A DNA stretch of 12,508 nt, taken from NCBI GenBank assembly GCA_964526475.1, contig CAZGKF010000066.1, forward strand, positions 1 to 12,508, written 5' to 3'. The position numbers were made by a program, and so were the translations under genes. The notes under the pieces were generated by a model that was given only the letters and a program-made list of their open reading frames with translations, did not search any database and was not told the origin of the DNA. The first letter of the stretch is position 1; every line of letters begins with the position of its first letter. This DNA is from CAYVTV01 sp964526475 (lineage in GTDB: Bacteria; Bacteroidota; Bacteroidia; Bacteroidales; GCA-2748055). Below, one piece after another: positions 7,991 to 12,508 of the stretch.

Positions 7991-8180
7991 TTTACAATGC
8001 ATCAATTTTCGCAGCCAGGATGAAATCATTTTCGCTAAGTCCGTCTATGGCATGAGTCCATATTTCTATTACCAATTTAGCAAAATGCACGTGCAATACC
8101 GGATGATGTTCTTCCTGTTCTGATATGTCAGCCACTTTATTTACAAAGTCCATGGTATGCTTGAAATTAACAAATGAAAA
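7736..8180. repeat. Right copy of 445-bp direct repeat (sulfatase tail plus PCD tail)
   Basis: Partner of 4211-4655, same orientation. Here the sulfatase part is the dead fragment and the PCD part belongs to the intact gene. Weaker similarity with a small indel may extend some 20 nt further left into the 7715-7735 stretch. The two copies bracket the fucosidase operon and the spacer. Confidence 0.93.
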
Positions 8181-8330
8181 GACTTTCGAAATCATCTTGT
8201 CGTTTGTAAGTTTCCATCCACCTTGCAGTTGAGAGAGGTAATTTTCTATTTCTTTTTTCTTAAGAGCGGGAATACCGCCTTCACAGGGAACACATTTTTT
8301 TTTAGTAAGATCAGGACTTGAGTTTTTCAT
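7992..8330 (-). CDS. Pterin-4a-carbinolamine dehydratase
   Basis: Cytoplasmic enzyme that dehydrates 4a-hydroxytetrahydrobiopterin, recycling the pterin cofactor of aromatic amino acid hydroxylases; some bacterial members act in other pterin pathways. The 112-aa length is normal for the family. The family's active-site histidines are visible: EEHHP (H75, H76) and the WTHAIDGL segment with H93. W39 lies in the family's QGGW stretch. The ATG at 8330 gives a short basic N-terminal extension containing two cysteines (CVPC at 13-16) before the domain. It has no functional link to the sulfatase and fucosidases. Its 3' end was once convergent with the sulfatase, as the duplicated junction shows. No clear promoter was found upstream. 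Confidence 0.92.
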   Translation of the reverse strand: MKNSSPDLTKKKCVPCEGGIPALKKKEIENYLSQLQGGWKLTNDKMISKVFSFVNFKHTMDFVNKVADISEQEEHHPVLHVHFAKLVIEIWTHAIDGLSENDFILAAKIDAL

Positions 8331-8737
8331 TGGTTTTATGTATTAAGAAAATTCATGTTGTCATTGATCTAACAATCTTTCCTGGCAATAAGTTTATTTT
8401 TTTATTCGTAAATCAAGTTTTTTATTAAGTAATTTTCATAATATACCCCACATTTTAAATGTTATTCATATATTATGAATAAAAGTAAATATATTTCACA
8501 AATAGACGTTAAAAATAAATGTTATTCACAGAAAATGAATATTTTTCATTGAAGACAAACTCCTGAAACGCTACCCTGGTAGGATATAGTGCAGTTATTG
8601 ATTCTCTGGATTTAGCTGTCCCATTACCAAACCAACTCGCAATTATAAGTGAAAAACACAGAAAATACCATACATCAGAACCGTAATGATGAACATTAAA
8701 CTGCACCTTTATGCCCCTAACCATCTTCAATGAGCAA
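8331..8737. other. 407-bp spacer with operator-like repeats and no convincing gene
   Basis: This lies between the PCD start and the 3' end of the FISUMP gene. It is AT-rich at 8385-8560. It holds two related inverted repeats (listed separately). The 73-codon minus-strand frame at 8509-8730 has no recognisable domain and is not called. Confidence 0.5.
8457..8541. promoter_or_regulatory. Pair of related inverted repeats 60 bp apart, operator-like
   Basis: AAATGTTATTCA occurs at 8457-8468 and again at 8517-8528, exactly 60 bp apart. The first copy is the left arm of a perfect palindrome, TTATTCATA-TAT-TATGAATAA (8462-8482). The second forms TATTCA (8523-8528) with TGAATA (8536-8541) across a 7-nt gap. 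Paired dyads at about six helical turns could bind a dimeric regulator. They lie about 130-190 bp upstream of the PCD start. Confidence 0.4.
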
Positions 8738-9841
8738 TTAATCCTTCACACAGCGGACAGAAAACCCCAGCTCCTTGTTAACATTTCCTCTGTAAACACT
8801 GCTGTTACTGGAGTCCATGTTACGGTACAATGCGCTGGGTGCATCGTACTCTGTAGAACTCCACCAGAGACCGTAGAGTCCAATGTTGTAGAATGTTCCA
8901 TTGCTTAAACGGTCGCCACCCGGAAGGGCAGTAAAATCAAATTCGTTAGTTGCTTCTGTGTTTGGGCTATTCCAATGCGCAGTACCGGTTTCTTTTAGTT
9001 TGCCTCCGGCTACGCTCTCGCCTCCCAAATGATTGGTTAGCTCTGTCCATTCGGCATCGCTTGGCAAATGCCAACCTGCGGGGCAAACACCTTGCACTCC
9101 GCTTGGATTAGCTGTGCTGCTTGCAGAACCTCCCATGGCCGCAGTCCAGTTATATAGTACACCGTAGGTAGTATAATTGCTTGTGGCTTTGGCATCGGCT
9201 ACTACTGTTCCGTTATATCCATATACATAATAGTATGAGGTTGTTTGTGAGCCAGTGCCTGGCCCAACCACCGAGGGGAGGTAGGCGAGGTTTTCGGCCA
9301 TCCAGGTCTGGGTGCCAATCTTTAAGGTTTTGTATTCATAACCATCCCTTGGGTCTCTGAAGAAACCTGATCTTTCAGTTACCAGTGTGCCATCATCCTG
9401 CACGGTTATTTTGTAAGTTGTCCCATCCGGGGATTTTAAAAACAGGATTTCAGCCGTTTTTGCATGCAAAGCATAAGGCACACTCAATAGCTGGCTGGTA
9501 CCTTCAAAAGTATAAGTGGTTAAAGGAGCATCTATAGCAATTTCTGTTTTAATAAAATACGGCCCATTTGACCAATTGATGGTATCAAAACCCTGTTCTC
9601 CGCCAATTTCAATACTTACCAAACCATTAGCATTGGTAGTAGGCGTCTGAACTTCGTTGTAAACAACCGTTCCATCGGATGTGCCCTGCAGAATGCTTAT
9701 CTGCAATCCGATTTGGGAGTTGGTTACTAATTGGTCGGCGTTGTTTCGCACCAGAGCCTGGTAGCTCATTTTTTCTGTTGCCTGTGAAAATGCAGTTATG
9801 CTTATCAAAACTGCAAGTAATAGTGTACTTAATCTTTTCAT
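8738..9841 (-). CDS. Secreted FISUMP-domain protein
   Basis: A 367-aa exported protein with a signal peptide (MKRLSTLLLAVLISITAFSQ, residues 1-20). An N-terminal domain at about 25-130 follows (MSYQALVRNN, ANGLVSIEIG, VPYALHAKTA), of a kind common at the start of Bacteroidota surface proteins. From about residue 160 to the end is a FISUMP domain (Fibrobacter succinogenes major paralogous domain), recognised by GYEYKTLKIGTQTWMAENL, YGVLYNWTAAM, GVCPAGWHLPSDAEWTEL, LPGGDR, WWSSTEY and the terminal GFSVRCVKD. FISUMP proteins are surface or secreted and largely of unknown function. It has no C-terminal sorting domain of its own. It lies 6 bp downstream of the T9SS-sorted gene, so the two form an operon and may act together. 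Confidence 0.88.
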   Translation of the reverse strand: MKRLSTLLLAVLISITAFSQATEKMSYQALVRNNADQLVTNSQIGLQISILQGTSDGTVVYNEVQTPTTNANGLVSIEIGGEQGFDTINWSNGPYFIKTEIAIDAPLTTYTFEGTSQLLSVPYALHAKTAEILFLKSPDGTTYKITVQDDGTLVTERSGFFRDPRDGYEYKTLKIGTQTWMAENLAYLPSVVGPGTGSQTTSYYYVYGYNGTVVADAKATSNYTTYGVLYNWTAAMGGSASSTANPSGVQGVCPAGWHLPSDAEWTELTNHLGGESVAGGKLKETGTAHWNSPNTEATNEFDFTALPGGDRLSNGTFYNIGLYGLWWSSTEYDAPSALYRNMDSSNSSVYRGNVNKELGFSVRCVKD

Positions 9842-9847
9842 AGCAGG

Positions 9848-10345
9848 TTAGTTTTTAATGATTTTAAATATTTTGACTTCTTTGTTGTTGACGGTTACTT
9901 TCAGAAAATATGTACTCAGAGCAAAGCTGTTCATAGGAATGGATGTATAGTTATCCTCTACTTTTTTATGAATGAGGAGTTTTCCCTGCATGTCATATAA
10001 TTGATAAGTCATTGACTGAATGCTGAAAATAGTCGAAGCATCAACTTTCAGGTATAGAAAATCAGTTGCAGGATTCGGATAAGCAGAAACCTCAAGGTTT
10101 ATGCCTATGGCTTCTTCAATAGCTGTTACTACCCAAATCTCATAGGGCTGCTGAACGCCTTGTGCAAGAGAACCATTCTCACTGGCAATGGTAGTGTAGA
10201 ATATCTGTCCAACAGAATAGCTTACTGAGCCTCCGTTGCCTGTGGCGTTACCTCCGCTGGCAAGAATAGTTTCCTGAGCTTGTAGACCAATAAAACATAT
10301 GCTATAAATGAATAAAAAGCTGATGATTGGTTTTCTGTAACTCAT
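9848..10345 (-). CDS. Small secreted protein with type IX (Por) C-terminal sorting domain
   Basis: A 165-aa protein with a signal peptide (cut probably after LQA at about residue 23). A Gly/Ser-rich segment follows (ASGGNATGNGGSVSYSVGQ, then GSLAQGVQQPYEI), a pattern often seen in Bacteroidota proteins with little else. From about residue 86 to the end is a type A T9SS sorting domain: YPNPATDFLYLKV, YQLYDMQGKLL, YFLKVTVNNKEVKIFKIIKN. It should cross the outer membrane through the Por machinery and be attached to the surface or released. There is hardly any cargo domain between the signal and the sorting domain. It is the first gene of the two-gene operon with the FISUMP protein. No perfect TAnnTTTG promoter was found upstream. 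Confidence 0.87.
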   Translation of the reverse strand: MSYRKPIISFLFIYSICFIGLQAQETILASGGNATGNGGSVSYSVGQIFYTTIASENGSLAQGVQQPYEIWVVTAIEEAIGINLEVSAYPNPATDFLYLKVDASTIFSIQSMTYQLYDMQGKLLIHKKVEDNYTSIPMNSFALSTYFLKVTVNNKEVKIFKIIKN

Positions 10346-10573
10346 GAGAATTTAGTTTATGAATCGTTTGTTAATAATGCCATGCATACTAAATTCAACC
10401 TGTTCTCGGGGTGAATTGTAGACTGTGGTTTTAGATTAATAGAAATAAAAATAAATAATAATTCAATATGTTGAGTTAATTTCCGGGAGTTTTTGCAGTT
10501 TTAAGGCAAGAAACAACCTTTTCCAACTTGTTTTTTGGGTTCAATATACTTGTAATTACAGTGGTTGAAATCA
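10346..10573. other. Gene-free stretch upstream of the T9SS operon
   Basis: Presumably holds the promoter of the leftward T9SS/FISUMP operon, but no clear -33/-7 pair could be picked out. No reading frame of note. Confidence 0.4.
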
Positions 10574-10870
10574 TTACTTTGAGCTCATTGTGAACCAACT
10601 ATGAGCCCACTGCTTATCCGGCAATATGTCGATTACTAAAGGATAATCTCACTTTATAAACGCTGAGTTGGATAGTAGAGCCTCTTTAATGCTTACAAAT
10701 ACTTCATTAAATACATTGTAAATTTTTTCATCCTAAAGTGTTTTTTCCAATGATGGTTTAATTGTGAAGTCCATATCTTCAGAATAAAGTTAATTTTTGA
10801 AAAAGACCTTTATAATAAAGGCATCTGCTCCTAATAAAGGTTTCTCATCAGATAACCGATGGAAAGCCAT
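10574..10870 (-). pseudogene. Decayed reading frame, possibly a nucleotidyltransferase-like (AbiEii-type) protein
   Basis: On the minus strand a single frame runs 99 codons from ATG 10868-10870 to TAA 10574-10576 with three in-frame stops (the first at 10790-10792). It reads MAFHRLSDEKPLLGADAF, then LYSEDMDFTIKPSLEKTL, then DEKIYNVFNEVFVSIKEALL. The SEDMDF stretch resembles the SED-D-DF metal-binding motif of AbiEii/AbiGii nucleotidyltransferases, and the glutamate- and lysine-rich stretch after it looks like real protein. A pseudogene is likely; the family is a weak inference from one motif. Its 5' part overlaps a competing plus-strand reading. Confidence 0.35.
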
Positions 10871-10901
10871 CGTTAATGCAGATATTGAAATAGACGAATG
10901 A
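10794..10901 (+). pseudogene. Possible 3' remnant of an antitoxin gene preceding the abiEii remnant
   Basis: A 35-codon open stretch ends RWKAIVNADIEIDE at a TGA (10899-10901) that overlaps the ATG of the abiEii remnant as ATGA. Such overlap is usual for translationally coupled toxin-antitoxin pairs, so this could be the tail of an AbiEi-type antitoxin. It has a stop codon directly upstream and no family motif I can name, and the opposite strand has a competing reading. Confidence 0.3.
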
Positions 10902-11089
10902 TCCCACAACAATATATTACTGAATGGTCTGAATTTGCTCCATGGCAGGCTAATGAGCAGGTCGAACAGGATTTGATTATCCGTAGGTCACTGGTTGAAT
11001 GATTTCATTCCAGTGAACATGCCTGAAATCATGGATTTAGGGAGGCTTGGCGGGGTTCTGAATTGTATTAGTTGGCAGATTTTTTAATG
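10898..11089 (+). pseudogene. N-terminal remnant of an AbiEii/AbiGii nucleotidyltransferase toxin
   Basis: Starting at ATG 10898 the frame reads MIPQQYITEWSEFAPWQ, then EQVEQDLIIRRSLVE, the characteristic opening of AbiEii-type nucleotidyltransferase toxins of type IV toxin-antitoxin systems. It then hits TGA at 11000-11002 and further stops. Beyond them the same frame still shows FRE and LY at the spacing of the family's FRGGTALHKLYL motif, but the two key glycines are lost. The rest of the protein, including the SEDID metal site, is missing: the trace stops where the hsdR 3' end begins at 11094. A dead gene is certain from the stops; the family call rests on the N-terminal signature from memory. 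Confidence 0.75.
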
Positions 11090-11093
11090 GAAA

Positions 11094-12508
11094 CTACACC
11101 CCAGCGACCCCATTAATAAAGGTCTCGACAAAATCCACTATCCGCTTCAAAATACGGTCACCAATGGGTCTGCGCTGAAGCAACGTGGGTCTGTCGCCCT
11201 CTAAGAGGTCGAGTATTTCGTCACGAAGTGGTTCTTGCTCGGAATACAGGTAGTGCTCAATAAGTGCTTGGGTTCTCTCCTTACTGAGTTTCTCTTCATC
11301 AACGAGTTTCAGAAATGCCTTGTCCTGTTCTGCATTCCAGAACTTCTCGAATTCCTGCGGAATGTCATCGGTATTATCGATACCCTGAAGATTTTCCCTG
11401 ATGAACTTCTCAATGAGTTCTTTCTTGCTACGCAACTGGGTCTCGGTGTTCAAAAGGTTATCGATTTCTTTTCTGACTTGTTCCGCTTCTTTTTTCTGGT
11501 TGGCTTTGAGTTTGATAAGCAATTGGATGATATAACTCACATTGATTTCGTCCCTGTGAATCAGTTCGAGTTCGAAATCCACGTCATTGAGGATGCTGAC
11601 CTTTTCGGTGTCATGACCTGACTTTGCTTTATCATGCAGGTCGAGATACTTGGATTTGTAGTCCTCGAATTCCTGCTCATCCATATACACGTCATCCCAT
11701 TTGAAATCCGAGAAAGATGCCAGGACGTTTTTTATTCGCATCAGGTCACGGAATGCCTGAATGAACGCCAGTTCTTGGTCTTCGGTTTCCAAATCATTGA
11801 CGCTATCCACGTTTGGTGTGATACTCAACAAGTGCTTGTATGCCTTATTAAATGCCTTGATGTAATCATCATAGGGTTTCATGATGATTTCCTCAATGGC
11901 TTCTTTGTTGCTGAAGAGCGTGATGGCTTCATCGGTATCGACTTTCAGGTTTCGGAACGCCACGATGTTTCCCTGAGATTTGAGTTCGTTGATGATGCGG
12001 TTGGTTCGGCTATACGACTGAATCAGTCCGTGATACCTGAGATTCTTATCGACATATAAGGTATTGAGTGCAGGACTATCGAATCCCGTGAGGAACATGT
12101 TCACGACAAGCAGGATATCAATCTTTTTTTCCTTGATCTTTTTACTGATATCGTTGTAGTAGTTGTAAAAACTCTGGCTGTCTTTGGTGCTGTAGGCACT
12201 GCCAAACATCTGGTTGTAATCCCCAATGAACTCATCGAGACGCTCACGGGTATGCGCATTGGCGTAACTCAATACGGGTTCGGCTACCATTGGCAGTTCT
12301 TCGGGAATAAAACCATCGGCATCTGCATCATCTTCATTCTGAGTGTAACTGAAGATGGTCGCTATTTTCAGGTCGTGTTTTCCCTCGTTTTTCTTGCGCT
12401 TAAAGACCTCGTAATACCTGATGAGGGTCTTGATACTACTTACGGCAAACATTGCTGTAAACGCCTTGTTATGGGTCTTTTTGTTGTGATAGGCGAGGAT
12501 ATAATCCG
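11094..12508 (-). CDS. hsdR: Type I restriction enzyme R subunit (HsdR), C-terminal part, cut by window edge
   Basis: C-terminal 470 or so residues of the motor and nuclease subunit of a type I restriction-modification complex. The frame stays open to the right edge with 18 codons before the first internal Met (12452), so the true start is outside the window; full HsdR is about 1000 aa. Seen here is the second RecA-like helicase domain: FAVSSIKTLIRYYEVFK, then LLVVNMFLTGFDSPALNTLY (helicase motif V), then GLIQSYSRTNRI (motif VI with its arginines). The long helical C-terminal domain that docks to the methyltransferase follows, ending FVETFINGVAGV. The EcoR124I group is the closest by eye. The nuclease and Walker A parts, and hsdM/hsdS, would lie to the right. 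No frameshift or stop is seen in this half. It converges on the abiEii remnant. Confidence 0.93.
   Translation of the reverse strand, partial: DYILAYHNKKTHNKAFTAMFAVSSIKTLIRYYEVFKRKKNEGKHDLKIATIFSYTQNEDDADADGFIPEELPMVAEPVLSYANAHTRERLDEFIGDYNQMFGSAYSTKDSQSFYNYYNDISKKIKEKKIDILLVVNMFLTGFDSPALNTLYVDKNLRYHGLIQSYSRTNRIINELKSQGNIVAFRNLKVDTDEAITLFSNKEAIEEIIMKPYDDYIKAFNKAYKHLLSITPNVDSVNDLETEDQELAFIQAFRDLMRIKNVLASFSDFKWDDVYMDEQEFEDYKSKYLDLHDKAKSGHDTEKVSILNDVDFELELIHRDEINVSYIIQLLIKLKANQKKEAEQVRKEIDNLLNTETQLRSKKELIEKFIRENLQGIDNTDDIPQEFEKFWNAEQDKAFLKLVDEEKLSKERTQALIEHYLYSEQEPLRDEILDLLEGDRPTLLQRRPIGDRILKRIVDFVETFINGVAGV

Noticed and set aside
4211..8180. Composite transposon or insertion sequence as the source of the repeat
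   Set aside because: The repeats are direct pieces of two ordinary genes with no transposase, terminal inverted repeats or short target duplication.
8509..8730. 73-codon minus-strand frame downstream of the FISUMP gene
   Set aside because: No recognisable domain, lies in the AT-rich spacer, overlaps the inverted repeats and has no start-site support.
11235..12059. Two plus-strand frames of 128 and 141 codons inside hsdR
   Set aside because: Antisense shadows of a well-recognised HsdR; the composition is typical of the reverse strand of a helical protein.
1..12508. CRISPR array, tRNA, rRNA or riboswitch
   Set aside because: No regularly spaced repeats, no cloverleaf-like or rRNA-like stretch and no recognised aptamer were seen on reading both strands.

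Overview
The window comes from a Bacteroidota genome, probably a free-living or gut-type member of the Bacteroidales/Marinilabiliales grade. Three things point there: a type IX secretion (Por) C-terminal sorting domain, a FISUMP-type secreted protein, and a Bacteroidota-type promoter (TTTG then TAnnTTTG) with few Shine-Dalgarno sites. The genus cannot be fixed from sequence alone.

Left part (1-2902). A Tat-exported Gfo/Idh/MocA oxidoreductase (+) converges on a leftward pair, a GNAT-like acetyltransferase followed by a small cupin. A strong hairpin terminator lies between the convergent ends.

Centre (2903-8330). This is a polysaccharide-degradation module: a serine-type sulfatase lipoprotein, then two GH29 alpha-L-fucosidases (one a lipoprotein with a C-terminal F5/8-type domain, one a shorter secreted enzyme). 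A pterin-4a-carbinolamine dehydratase (PCD) gene follows on the minus strand. The fucosidase pair is bracketed by a 445-bp ungapped direct repeat (4211-4655 and 7736-8180, about 92% identical by hand count). Each repeat copy contains the sulfatase 3' end joined to the PCD 3' end. The left copy has an intact sulfatase and a broken PCD; the right copy has a broken sulfatase and an intact PCD. The simplest reading is that sulfatase and PCD were once convergent neighbours and that the fucosidase cassette arrived between duplicated copies of their junction. The first fucosidase's start codon lies in the antisense PCD remnant. No SusC/SusD pair is in the window, so this is at most part of a polysaccharide utilisation locus. 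Sulfatase and fucosidases together would suit a sulfated fucose-containing glycan (fucoidan-like or mucin-like); that substrate is inference.

Right part (8331-12508). An AT-rich spacer with two related operator-like inverted repeats lies beyond the 3' end of a two-gene minus-strand operon, which encodes a T9SS-sorted protein and a FISUMP protein. Next comes a gene-poor stretch of about 750 bp containing wrecks of abortive-infection/toxin-antitoxin genes, including a recognisable AbiEii N-terminus with stop codons. The window ends in the C-terminal half of a type I restriction HsdR subunit running off the right edge. The right end therefore looks like the edge of a partly decayed defence island.

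No tRNA, rRNA, CRISPR array, transposase or intact mobile element was seen.
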